Source: Streptomyces sp. B21-083
Lineage (GTDB): Bacteria > Actinomycetota > Actinomycetes > Streptomycetales > Streptomycetaceae
Length of the DNA: 64,000 bases
Assembly (NCBI RefSeq): GCF_036898825.1
Contig: NZ_JARUND010000002.1
Location: 2,170,001-2,234,000 of the forward strand
Direction of reading: 5' to 3'
Shown: in pieces, positions 20,241 through 27,954 of the stretch
Layout of the letters: every line of letters starts with the position of its first letter
How positions within the stretch are numbered: the stretch's first letter is position 1
Made by a program: the position numbers and the translations under genes
Notes under the pieces: generated by a model
What the model was told of the DNA's origin: nothing
What the model saw: the letters and a program-made list of their open reading frames with translations, nothing else
Database searches by the model: none

Positions 20241-20974
20241 GCAGCATCAGCAGGCTTATCGGTGTGGGGGTCGGGCCCGGCGATCCCGAACTCGTGACCG
20301 TCAAGGGCGTCAACGCGCTGCGCGCCGCCGATGTGATCGTCGTACCCGTGATGGACACCCTTGAGCGGGGGCGTGCCGAGGCCACCGTGCTGCACTACGT
20401 GCCCGCCGAGAAGATCGTCCGGGTGGTCTTCGCGCTCAACGAGCGGTCCGACCGCGGTCGGCGCGAGGCCGCCTGGGATGCCGCCGGTGCCCGGGTCGCC
20501 GAGTTGCTCGGCGCGCACACGGTCGTCGCCTTCGCGACCATCGGTGATCCCAACGTGTACTCGACGTTCACCTATCTCGCCCACACGATCAGCGAGTTGG
20601 TGCCGTCGGTCGTCGTGGAGACCGTGCCCGGTATCACCGCGATGCAGGATCTGGCGGCGCGGTCGGGGGCCGTGCTCACCGAGGGGACCGAGCCGCTGAC
20701 GCTCGTGCCCGTGACAGCCGGGGCCGCTGTGCTCAAGGAGGCGCTGAGCGGGCCGGGCACCGTCGTGGCGTACAAGTTCGGGCGGCAGTCGCGGGAGGTC
20801 GCCGAGGCGTTGCGGGAGAGCGGGCGGATCGGTGACGCGGTGTGGGGGTCGGCCCTGGGGCTGGAGGACGAGTCCATCCGGCCCGCCGCCGAACTCGACG
20901 GTGCGCCGCTCCCGTACCTCTCCACCCTCATCGCGCCCGCGCCACGCGACGGCGGGCGGGGCGGCAAGTTGTGA
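20237..20974 (+). CDS. cobI: Precorrin-2 C20-methyltransferase CobI
   Basis: 245 aa tetrapyrrole (corrin/porphyrin) methylase that adds the C-20 methyl group to precorrin-2 using SAM. N-terminal GVGVGPGDPELVTVKGVNALRAADVIVVPV (P-X-G-D-P-type glycine loop and family start), then FATIGDPNVYSTFTYLAHTI and VETVPGITAMQDLAARSG, the characteristic CobI/CbiL substrate motif. The ATG at 20237 overlaps the cobB stop (ATGA). Last gene of the riboswitch operon; the next gene is on the other strand. Confidence 0.93.
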   Translation: MSSISRLIGVGVGPGDPELVTVKGVNALRAADVIVVPVMDTLERGRAEATVLHYVPAEKIVRVVFALNERSDRGRREAAWDAAGARVAELLGAHTVVAFATIGDPNVYSTFTYLAHTISELVPSVVVETVPGITAMQDLAARSGAVLTEGTEPLTLVPVTAGAAVLKEALSGPGTVVAYKFGRQSREVAEALRESGRIGDAVWGSALGLEDESIRPAAELDGAPLPYLSTLIAPAPRDGGRGGKL

Positions 20975-21003
20975 GCCACCGCCTCGACGGCACGCGCTCG
21001 GGC

Positions 21004-21753
21004 TCAGCCCGACAGGCCCACCACCAGCCAGATGAACGCCACGCCCGCGATCGTGCACAGCACCGTCGAGTGGGTGGGATGGTCGTGGTGTGCCTCGGGG
21101 AGGATCTCGGCGGCGGCGAGGTAGAGCAGTACGCCGCCGAAGAGGCCGAGATAGCCGCCGAGCGCCCGTTCGGGGATCGTGAAGAAGAGGGTGGAGGTCG
21201 CACCCGCGACCGGTGCCGCCGCGTCGGCGAACAGCATGGCCAGGGCCTTGCGGCGGGCGTTTCCGTACAGGCTCGTGATCGTGTACGTGTTGAAGCCGTC
21301 GGCGAAGTCGTGCGCGATCACGGCGAGCGCGACCGTGAGGCCCATCCCGCCGCCCACCTGGAAGGCCGCGCCGATCGCGACGCCGTCCATCGCGCTGTGG
21401 CCGACCATCGCCGCGGCGGCCGTCAGCCCGACCTGGGGCGCCCGGCCGTCGTTCGTCCCGTGCTCCCCGGTCCCCGTGGCGGCGCCGTGGGCGGCCTGTC
21501 GTACGGCGAGCAGTCGTTCCACCAGATGGGCCAGCAGAAAGCCGGTGACGAACAGCAGCAGCGCCGCCGGTACACCGAACACCTCCTCGCCCGCCGCATG
21601 CAGCGCCTCCGGCAGCAGGTCGAGGCCGACCACGCCCAGCATCAGACCGCCGGCCAGGCCCAGGACGAGATGGCGGCGGTCGGTCACACGCAGTGCCGTC
21701 CAGCCGCCGGCCAGCGTCATCAGGAACGCGCCGAGCGCGACGAAGACCGCCAT
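21004..21753 (-). CDS. ZIP family metal transporter
   Basis: 249 aa with seven to eight predicted membrane helices. The ZIP metal-site helices are clear: HSAMDGVAIGAAF (helix IV) and HDFADGFNTYTI (helix V), with a His-containing loop (AAHGAATGTGEHGTNDG) before them and EILPEAHHDHP near the end. ZIP proteins import divalent metals, mainly Zn or Fe, and some move Co. It interrupts the cob genes on the opposite strand, so its transcription from 21753 diverges from cobM and converges on cobI. A role in cobalt supply is inferred from location only. Confidence 0.85.
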   Translation of the reverse strand: MAVFVALGAFLMTLAGGWTALRVTDRRHLVLGLAGGLMLGVVGLDLLPEALHAAGEEVFGVPAALLLFVTGFLLAHLVERLLAVRQAAHGAATGTGEHGTNDGRAPQVGLTAAAAMVGHSAMDGVAIGAAFQVGGGMGLTVALAVIAHDFADGFNTYTITSLYGNARRKALAMLFADAAAPVAGATSTLFFTIPERALGGYLGLFGGVLLYLAAAEILPEAHHDHPTHSTVLCTIAGVAFIWLVVGLSG

Positions 21754-21810
21754 GTGCCCTTGCTATCCGATCGACCCGCCTTCGCGCACCTCCACACCCA
21801 CCCGCATATT

Positions 21811-21826
21811 TACTGACATTTTCGAT
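21811..21826 (-). promoter_or_regulatory. Weak Zur-like half-site in the ZIP/cobM divergent promoter
   Basis: On the minus strand ATCGAAAATGTCAGTA contains GAAAATG, one perfect half of the Streptomyces Zur operator (TGAAAATGATTTTCA); about 10 of 15 bases match overall. It lies 60-75 nt upstream of the ZIP start in an AT-rich patch of a 98-bp divergent region that must also hold the cobM promoter. The second half-site is poor. Confidence 0.25.
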
Positions 21827-21851
21827 ATTCCGTACGAGAGGATCACGCCCC

Positions 21852-22691
21852 ATGGCTCCCACGGCCGACGTTTCCACTGGCGCTCCCACCGGCAAGGTGA
21901 CGTTCGTCGGTGCCGGCCCCGGCGCCGCCGATCTGCTGACGTTCCGCGCGGCCCGCGCCATCGCCGAGGCGGACATCGTGATCTGGGCGGCCAGCCTCGT
22001 ACAGGAGGCAGTTCTCGAACATGCGCGCGAAGGGGCGGAGATCCTCGACTCGGCGGCCATGTCGCTGGAGGACGTCGTCGCCGTGTACGAGCGTGCCGTG
22101 CGCGAGGGCCTGCGCGTGGCCCGTATCCACTCCGGCGATCCCGCGCTCTGGGGCGGCACCCAGGAACAGGTCGACCGGTGTGCCGAGATCGGGATCGAGA
22201 CCGAGATCGTCCCCGGGGTCTCCTCGTTCTCCGCGGTCGCCGCTCTCGCCCAGCGCGAGCTGACCATCCCCGAGGTCGCGCAGTCCGTGATCCTGACCCG
22301 GCTGGGCGGCGGCAAGACGCCGATGCCGCCGGGTGAGGAGGTGCGGGAGTTCGCCCGGCACGGGACCACCATGGCGATCTTCCTGTCAGCCGCCCGTAGC
22401 GGACAGCTCGTACGGGAGCTGCTGGAGGGCGGTTACCCGACGTCGACCCCGGTCGTCATCGCCTATCAGGCGACCTGGCCCGAAGAGCTGGTCGTGCGGT
22501 GCACGATCGAGACGCTGGAGGAGACGGTCAAGGAACACAAGCTGTGGAAGCACACCTTGTTCCTCGTCGGCCCGGCCCTCGACGCCAGCGGTACCCGCTC
22601 GCACCTCTACCACCCCGGCCACTTCCACGGCTTCCGCAAGGCGGACCCGGAGGCCCGCCGGGCGCTGCGCGAGCGCGGGGCGAGTACGTGA
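21852..22691 (+). CDS. cobM: Precorrin-4 C11-methyltransferase CobM
   Basis: 279 aa SAM-dependent corrin methylase. Motifs: KVTFVGAGPGAADLLTFRAARAIAEADIVIWAASLV at the N-terminus, RIHSGDPALWGGTQEQ, IEIVPGVSSFSAVAALAQRELTIPE, and a C-terminal GPALD, all diagnostic of CobM/CbiF. The ATG at 21852 is preceded by AGAGGA at 9 nt; the open frame upstream overlaps the ZIP promoter and is not protein-like. First gene of the second cob operon; its stop overlaps the GTG of cobL. Confidence 0.94.
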   Translation: MAPTADVSTGAPTGKVTFVGAGPGAADLLTFRAARAIAEADIVIWAASLVQEAVLEHAREGAEILDSAAMSLEDVVAVYERAVREGLRVARIHSGDPALWGGTQEQVDRCAEIGIETEIVPGVSSFSAVAALAQRELTIPEVAQSVILTRLGGGKTPMPPGEEVREFARHGTTMAIFLSAARSGQLVRELLEGGYPTSTPVVIAYQATWPEELVVRCTIETLEETVKEHKLWKHTLFLVGPALDASGTRSHLYHPGHFHGFRKADPEARRALRERGAST

Positions 22692-23998
22692 TCACCGTCA
22701 TCGGTACGGGAACGGGGGCGCCGCTTCCGCCGGACGCCACGGCCGCCGTCGCCGGGGCCGCGCTGGTCGTGGGCGGCCGGCGGCATCTGGCCGCGGTGTC
22801 CGCCGAGGTGGCGGAGGGTGCCGAGCAGGTCGTCCTCGGGGCGCTGGCTCCCGCGCTCGACACCATCGAGGAGTACGTCGGGAGGGAGCGGCCCGTTGTC
22901 GTGCTCGCCTCCGGTGATCCCGGGTTCTTCGGGATCGTGCGGGCGCTGGCCGAACGGTTCGGGGCCGGGCTGCTCGATGTCCGGCCGGGGGTGTCCTCCG
23001 TCGCGGCCGCGTTCGCCCGGGTGGGGCTGACCTGGGACGACGCCGTGGTCGTCAGCGCGCACGGGCGGGCGCTGCGTACGGCGGTGAACGTGTGCCGGGC
23101 GCGGCCGAAGGTGGCTGTGCTGACCGGGCCCGGCGCCGGTCCCGCCGAACTGGGCGCGGCACTGACCGGCGGTCCGGGCGATGGTTCTGGCGTTGGTCCG
23201 GGGGCGCGTGTTCTGGTCGTCGCCTCGGCGCTGGGTGATCCGGAACTCGAACGCGTCGAGCGGGTCACCCCTGCCGAGGCGGCGGCGCGGAGCTGGGGTG
23301 ACGCGGTCAGCGTGGTGCTGTGCCTGGACGAGTCGCGGGCTCTCGCCCCCGCCCCTGTCACGGTCGCCGGGGAGTTCGTCGGGCCCGCCCGATGGGCCCT
23401 GGATGAACGGGAGTTCACCCATCGTGACTCGATGATCACCAAGTTCGAGGTACGCGCCCTGGCGCTGGCCCGGCTCGGGCCGCGCCTCGGTGACCTGGTC
23501 TGGGACATCGGCGCGGGCTCCGGGTCCGTGGCCGTGGAGTGCGCGCGGCTCGGGGCCGCCGTCGTCGCCGTCGAGAAGACGCCGGACGGGGCGGAGCGGG
23601 TGCGGGCGAACGCCGCCGCGCACGGTGTCGACGTGCGGGTGGTGGAGGGGTCAGCTCCTGGTGATCTCCCTGAGGCGTCCGAACTCGACGAGCCCGACGC
23701 GGTGTTCATCGGCGGGGGCGGGCGTGAGCTGCCGGCGATCGTCAGCGCGTGTGCGGGGCGGGCCCGGCGGACGGTGGTGGTCGCGATGGCCGCCCTCGAC
23801 CGGGTGCCGGCCGTGCGTGCGGCGCTCGTCGGTGCCGGACTCGACTGCGACGGGGTGTTGTTGCAGTCGTCCCGGCTCGCACCGCTGCCGGGTGAGGTGT
23901 CCCGGCTCGCGGCGACCAATCCCGTTTTCCTGCTGTGGGGCACGCGCCCCGCAGCGCATACAGACAGACGTACCAGTGATGAAGGAGTTGCTCTGTGA
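22688..23998 (+). CDS. cobL: Precorrin-6Y C5,15-methyltransferase (decarboxylating) CobL
   Basis: 436 aa bifunctional enzyme. The N-terminal CbiE-like methylase half (about 1-210) has VLASGDPGFFGIVRAL and LDVRPGVSSVAAAFARVGLTWDDA; the C-terminal CbiT-like half (about 245-436) has the Rossmann SAM motif VWDIGAGSGSVAVECARL and FIGGGGRELP. Together they methylate C-5 and C-15 and decarboxylate the C-12 acetate. GTGA overlaps at both ends with cobM and cbiG-cobJ indicate coupled translation. Confidence 0.94.
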   Translation: MITVIGTGTGAPLPPDATAAVAGAALVVGGRRHLAAVSAEVAEGAEQVVLGALAPALDTIEEYVGRERPVVVLASGDPGFFGIVRALAERFGAGLLDVRPGVSSVAAAFARVGLTWDDAVVVSAHGRALRTAVNVCRARPKVAVLTGPGAGPAELGAALTGGPGDGSGVGPGARVLVVASALGDPELERVERVTPAEAAARSWGDAVSVVLCLDESRALAPAPVTVAGEFVGPARWALDEREFTHRDSMITKFEVRALALARLGPRLGDLVWDIGAGSGSVAVECARLGAAVVAVEKTPDGAERVRANAAAHGVDVRVVEGSAPGDLPEASELDEPDAVFIGGGGRELPAIVSACAGRARRTVVVAMAALDRVPAVRAALVGAGLDCDGVLLQSSRLAPLPGEVSRLAATNPVFLLWGTRPAAHTDRRTSDEGVAL

Positions 23999-25710
23999 TC
24001 GGCCTGATTTCCGCTACGGCGGCGGGCGCGGCGGGGCGTGATCGGCTCGCCGCCGCCTGGCCCGACCGTACGCGTGTGTACGAGGGGCCGGTCGCCGACG
24101 CCGTCCGGCGCGCGTTCGGAGAGTGCACGCAGCTCGTGTGCTTCCTGGCCACGGGGGCGGTCGTACGGCTGGTCGCCCCGCTGCTGTCGGACAAGGCTTC
24201 CGACCCCGGTGTGGTGTGCGTCGACGAGGGCGGCCGGTTCGCCGTGTCGCTGGTCGGCGGGCACGGCGGCGGGGCCAACGAACTCGCCCTCGCGGTCGGG
24301 CGGTTGCTGGGTGCGGAGCCGGTGGTGACCACCGCGACGGACTCCGTGGGGGTACCGGGTCTCGACACCCTCGGGATGCCCGTGGAGGGCGATGTCGCGG
24401 GGGTCTCGCGGGCGCTGCTCGACGGTGAACCCGTCGCGCTGGAGCTGGAGTCGGTCTGGCCGCTGCCCGCGCTGCCGGCCAACGTCGGGAGTGCGGTGCC
24501 GGGCGACGGGCCGACCATCCGGGTGACCGACCGGCTGATCGACGGTGACGGTGTCGGCGCCGGTGCGGTCGTGCTGCGGCCTCCGTCGCTCGTCGTCGGT
24601 GTGGGTGCCTCCAAGGGTGCTCCGGTCGAGGAGGTACTCGCTCTGGTCCGGGGCGCGTTGGTGGACGCGGGGCTGTCGGTGGCCTCGGTCGCCGCGCTGG
24701 CCACCGTCGACGCCAAGGCGGACGAGCCCGGGATCATCGGGGCCGCCGAGCGGCTCGGAGTGCCCGTGGTGACGTACCCCGCCGACGAGTTGGCCGGGGT
24801 CGCGGTGCCCAATCCCTCCGCCGCGCCGCTCGCCGCCGTCGGTACGCCGTCCGTGGCGGAGGCCGCCGCGCTGGTCGGCGGGGGCGAACTCCTCGTACCC
24901 AAGCGGAAGTCGGCACGTGCGGACGGGACGCCTGCCATGGCGACCTGCGCTGTCGTACGGCGGCCGGGGCGCGGGCGGCTCGCGGTCGTGGGGCTCGGGC
25001 CCGGAGCGCGGGACCTGCTGACGCCGCGTGCCGAGGCGGAGTTGCGGCGGGCGTCGGTGCTGGTCGGGCTCGATCAGTACGTCGACCAGATCCGTGATCT
25101 GCTGCGGCCCGGTACCCGGATCCTGGAGTCGGGACTCGGCGCCGAGGAGGAACGGGCCCGGACGGCGGTGGCCGAGGCCCGGAAGGGGCAGGCGGTCGCG
25201 CTGATCGGCAGCGGGGACGCGGGCGTGTACGCGATGGCGTCACCCGCGCTCGCCGAGGCGTCCGACGACATCGACGTGGTCGGGGTGCCGGGCGTCACGG
25301 CCGCCCTCGCCGCCGGTGCGATCCTCGGGGCCCCGCTCGGCCACGACCATGTGTCCATCAGCCTCTCCGACCTGCACACGCCCTGGCACGTCATCGAGCG
25401 GCGGGTGCTGGCCGCGGCCGAGGCGGACATCGTCGTGACGTTCTACAACCCGCGCAGCCGGGGCCGTGACTGGCAGCTGCCCAAGGCGCTCGCCATCCTC
25501 GGCGCGCACCGGGAGCCGACGACGCCCGTGGGTGTCGTACGGAACGCGTCGCGGCCCGACGAGTCCAGCCGCGTCACGACGTTGGCCGGCCTGGACCCGG
25601 CGACCGTCGACATGATGACGGTCGTGACGGTCGGCAACACCGCGACCCGGAACATCGCGGGCCGTATGGTCACGCCTCGCGGGTACCGCTGGCAGGAGGC
25701 GCCGCGATGA
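23995..25710 (+). CDS. cobJ: CbiG-CobJ fusion: cobalamin biosynthesis protein plus precorrin-3B C17-methyltransferase
   Basis: 571 aa with two modules. Residues 1 to about 310 are CbiG-like: FLATGAVVRLVAPLLSDKASDPGVVCVDE and VSLVGGHGGGANELA in the N-terminal part, VVGVGASKGAPVEEV and STVDAKADEPG-like ATVDAKADEPGI in the C-terminal CobE-like part. From about 320 it is a corrin methylase of the CobJ/CbiH type: VVGLGPGARDLLTPRAEAEL, IGSGDAGVYAMASP, VVGVPGVTAALAAGAILGAPLGHD and FYNPRSRGRDWQLPKA. CobJ performs ring contraction/C-17 methylation; CbiG-type domains open the delta-lactone. Such fusions occur in other actinobacteria (recalled). Stop overlaps a small ORF at 25707. Confidence 0.93.
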   Translation: MIGLISATAAGAAGRDRLAAAWPDRTRVYEGPVADAVRRAFGECTQLVCFLATGAVVRLVAPLLSDKASDPGVVCVDEGGRFAVSLVGGHGGGANELALAVGRLLGAEPVVTTATDSVGVPGLDTLGMPVEGDVAGVSRALLDGEPVALELESVWPLPALPANVGSAVPGDGPTIRVTDRLIDGDGVGAGAVVLRPPSLVVGVGASKGAPVEEVLALVRGALVDAGLSVASVAALATVDAKADEPGIIGAAERLGVPVVTYPADELAGVAVPNPSAAPLAAVGTPSVAEAAALVGGGELLVPKRKSARADGTPAMATCAVVRRPGRGRLAVVGLGPGARDLLTPRAEAELRRASVLVGLDQYVDQIRDLLRPGTRILESGLGAEEERARTAVAEARKGQAVALIGSGDAGVYAMASPALAEASDDIDVVGVPGVTAALAAGAILGAPLGHDHVSISLSDLHTPWHVIERRVLAAAEADIVVTFYNPRSRGRDWQLPKALAILGAHREPTTPVGVVRNASRPDESSRVTTLAGLDPATVDMMTVVTVGNTATRNIAGRMVTPRGYRWQEAPR

Positions 25711-25799
25711 ACCCTCGTCCGGTGCTTCCCGGCCTCCTTCTCAACAACCGTACGTTCCGCATCACTTCACACACTTCACCGTCCGAGGAGACATCGTGA
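25707..25799 (+). CDS. Possible 30-codon coupling ORF between cobJ and cbiX
   Basis: ATG at 25707 overlaps the cobJ stop (ATGA), and this frame's own TGA at 25797-25799 overlaps the GTG start of cbiX (GTGA). The peptide begins MNPRPVLPGLLL and ends SPSEETS; no known domain. It fills the whole gap and keeps the unbroken chain of stop-start overlaps seen throughout the operon, which suggests translation passes through it. Its third-position GC is weaker than its neighbours', so it may serve coupling rather than make a functional peptide. Confidence 0.45.
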   Translation: MNPRPVLPGLLLNNRTFRITSHTSPSEETS

Positions 25800-26734
25800 C
25801 CACCCCGCCCCCCGCCCTGCTCATCGCCGGCCATGGCACCCGGGACGAGGCCGGGGCCGAGGCGTTCCGTGACTTCGTACGGGAGTTGGGGCGCCGCAAC
25901 CCCGAACTACCCGTCGCGGGCGGCTTCATCGAGCTGTCGCCGCCACCGTTGGGCGACGCCGTGACCGAGCTGGTGGAGCGGGGGGTACGACGGTTCGCCG
26001 CCGTTCCGCTGATGCTGGTGTCCGCCGGGCACGCCAAGGGGGACATCCCGGCCGCGCTGTCCCGGGAGAAGGAACGGCACCCGGGGATCTCCTACACGTA
26101 CGGGCGTCCGCTGGGCCCGCACCCGGCGCTGCTGACCGTGCTGGAGCGGCGGCTGGAGGAGGCGCTGGGCGGAGGAGCGCGTACGCCCGCCGACCGGGCC
26201 GACGTGACCGTGCTGCTGGTCGGGCGCGGCTCCACCGACCCGGACGCCAACGCCGAGGTGCTCAAGGCGGCGCGGCTGCTGTGGGAGGGGCGCGGGTACG
26301 CCGGTGTCGAGACGGCCTTCGTGTCGCTGGCGGCGCCGGACGTGCCCTCGGGGCTCGACCGGTGCGTGAAGCTGGGGGCGCGACGGATCGTCGTCCTGCC
26401 CTACTTCCTGTTCACCGGGATCCTGCCGGACCGGGTACGGCACCAGACGGAGGGCTGGGCCGCCGCGCACCCGGAGATCGAGGTGCGGTCCGCCGATGTC
26501 ATCGGTCCGGAGCCGGAGTTGCTCGACCTGGTCATGGAGCGGTACCGGGAAGCCGTGCAGGGGGATCTGCGGATGAACTGCGACTCGTGTGTGTACCGGA
26601 TCGCGCTGCCCGGTTTCGAGGACAAGGTCGGAATGCCTCAGCAGCCGCACTTCCATCCGGACGACGACAGCGACCACGATGGTCACCATCATGGACAACA
26701 CTCACACGGGCACTCGCACTCCCATGCGCACTGA
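25796..26734 (+). CDS. cbiX: Sirohydrochlorin chelatase, CbiX-like, with His-rich tail
   Basis: 312 aa from the GTG at 25796 (GAGGAG just upstream). Two CbiX repeats: LLIAGHGTRDEAGAEAFRDFV with the metal-site His near residue 14, and a second copy LLVGRGSTDPDANAEVLKAARLLWEGRGY where the His is replaced by Arg. This is the long CbiX layout, which inserts Co(II) or Fe(II) into sirohydrochlorin. A CDSC motif (about residue 262) and a tail with about ten His (HHHGQHSHGHSHSHAH) suggest metal storage or delivery. The gene overlaps the cobC start by about 11 nt. Confidence 0.9.
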   Translation: MTTPPPALLIAGHGTRDEAGAEAFRDFVRELGRRNPELPVAGGFIELSPPPLGDAVTELVERGVRRFAAVPLMLVSAGHAKGDIPAALSREKERHPGISYTYGRPLGPHPALLTVLERRLEEALGGGARTPADRADVTVLLVGRGSTDPDANAEVLKAARLLWEGRGYAGVETAFVSLAAPDVPSGLDRCVKLGARRIVVLPYFLFTGILPDRVRHQTEGWAAAHPEIEVRSADVIGPEPELLDLVMERYREAVQGDLRMNCDSCVYRIALPGFEDKVGMPQQPHFHPDDDSDHDGHHHGQHSHGHSHSHAH

Positions 26735-27809
26735 CGGAGACACCCACGGAGACACCGGCGGCCACGACCTCCGGCACCACGGCGACGCCGAAGTACGTGA
26801 CGACGGCGCCAAGTTGGTCGACCTCGCCGTGAACGTCCGGGCGGACACCCCGCCGGCCTGGCTGCGTGAGCACATCGCCGGGTCGCTCGGCGGGCTCGCC
26901 GCGTATCCCGACGGACGGGCCGCCCGGGCGGCGGTGGCGGCTCGGCACGGGGTGCCGGTGGAGCGGGTACTGCTCACCGCCGGGGCCGCGGAGGCGTTCG
27001 TGCTGCTGGCGCGCGCCCTGAAGGTGCGGCGGCCGGTGATCGTGCATCCGCAGTTCACGGAGCCGGAGGCGGCACTGCGGGACGCCGGGCACAGTGTGGA
27101 CCGGGTGCTGTTGCGGGCCGAGGACGGGTTCCGGCTGGACGCGGCGCTGGTACCCGAGCACGCCGACCTGGTGGTGATCGGCAATCCGACGAACCCCACG
27201 TCTGTGCTGCATCCGACTGCCTCGCTCCTTCGACTCGCCCGTCCTGGGCGGACGTTGGTGGTCGACGAGGCGTTCATGGACGCGGTGCCGGGTGAGCGGG
27301 AGTCGCTGGCCGGGCGTACTGACGTGCCCGGGCTCGTGGTGCTGCGGAGCCTGACGAAGACGTGGGGGCTGGCGGGGCTGCGGATCGGATACGTGCTGGC
27401 GGCTCCGGAGACGGTGGTGGAGCTGGAGCGGGCGCAGCCGCTGTGGCCGGTGTCCACGCCGGCGCTGGCCGCGGCGGAGGCGTGCGTCTCGGGGCGGGCG
27501 CTGACGGAGGCGGCGGGGGCTGCGCGGCGTGTCGCGGCGGACCGGGCTCATCTCGTCGCCGGGCTGGCGGAGTTCGGATCCGACGGGGTGTGGGTGGTGG
27601 GGCCGGCGGAGGGGCCGTTCGTTCTGGTGCGGGTGCCGCTGGCGGTCGCGGTGCGGGAGCGGTTGCGGGGGCTGGGGTATGCGGTGCGGCGGGGGGACAC
27701 GTTTCCTGGGCTGGGGGAGGAGTGGTTGCGGGTGGCTGTGCGGGATCGGGTGACGGTGAACGGGTTTCTGCAGGCGTTCGACCGGGCGGTGATGTTGGCG
27801 GGGCGGTGA
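26724..27809 (+). CDS. cobC: CobC-like PLP-dependent aminotransferase (L-threonine-O-3-phosphate decarboxylase type)
   Basis: About 361 aa, class I/II aminotransferase fold like CobD of Salmonella and Rv2231c of M. tuberculosis, proposed to make the aminopropanol phosphate arm used by the CobD/CbiB enzyme. Visible: LVDLAVNVRADTPPAWLREHI near the start, IGNPTNPTSVLHP, LVVDEAFMDAVPGE (PLP-contacting Asp), SLTKTWGLAGLRIGY with the Schiff-base Lys, and a late WLRVAVRD Arg. The start is uncertain: ATG 26724 overlaps the cbiX stop; ATG 26691 is possible. Ends 3 nt before repeat copy B, whose hairpin may terminate the operon. Confidence 0.85.
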   Translation: MRTDGDTHGDTGGHDLRHHGDAEVRDDGAKLVDLAVNVRADTPPAWLREHIAGSLGGLAAYPDGRAARAAVAARHGVPVERVLLTAGAAEAFVLLARALKVRRPVIVHPQFTEPEAALRDAGHSVDRVLLRAEDGFRLDAALVPEHADLVVIGNPTNPTSVLHPTASLLRLARPGRTLVVDEAFMDAVPGERESLAGRTDVPGLVVLRSLTKTWGLAGLRIGYVLAAPETVVELERAQPLWPVSTPALAAAEACVSGRALTEAAGAARRVAADRAHLVAGLAEFGSDGVWVVGPAEGPFVLVRVPLAVAVRERLRGLGYAVRRGDTFPGLGEEWLRVAVRDRVTVNGFLQAFDRAVMLAGR

Positions 27810-27812
27810 GTT

Positions 27813-27917
27813 TCCTCGCCCCCGCCGCCCTTACCCGTCCCATCCCTGGGGGCTGCGCCCCCAGGCCCCCGCTCCGGCCCTGAACGGGCCTTGTCCTCAA
27901 ACGCCGGACAGGCTGGA
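27813..27917. repeat. Dispersed palindromic repeat, copy B, intergenic; possible terminator
   Basis: 105-nt counterpart of the cobB-internal copy, starting 3 nt after the cobC stop and ending 38 nt before the LAETG gene's stop on the other strand. The CTGGGGGC-TGC-GCCCCCAG hairpin at 27846-27864 lies between convergent genes, a typical site for this repeat, and could act as a bidirectional terminator. Confidence 0.8.
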
Positions 27918-27954
27918 AATGCGGGCCTGCGTCGGCAATTCAGGCGTCCGCGCC

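Noticed and set aside
21754..21851. Second B12 riboswitch before cobM
   Set aside because: Only 98 nt, no B12 box and no GCCACTG core.
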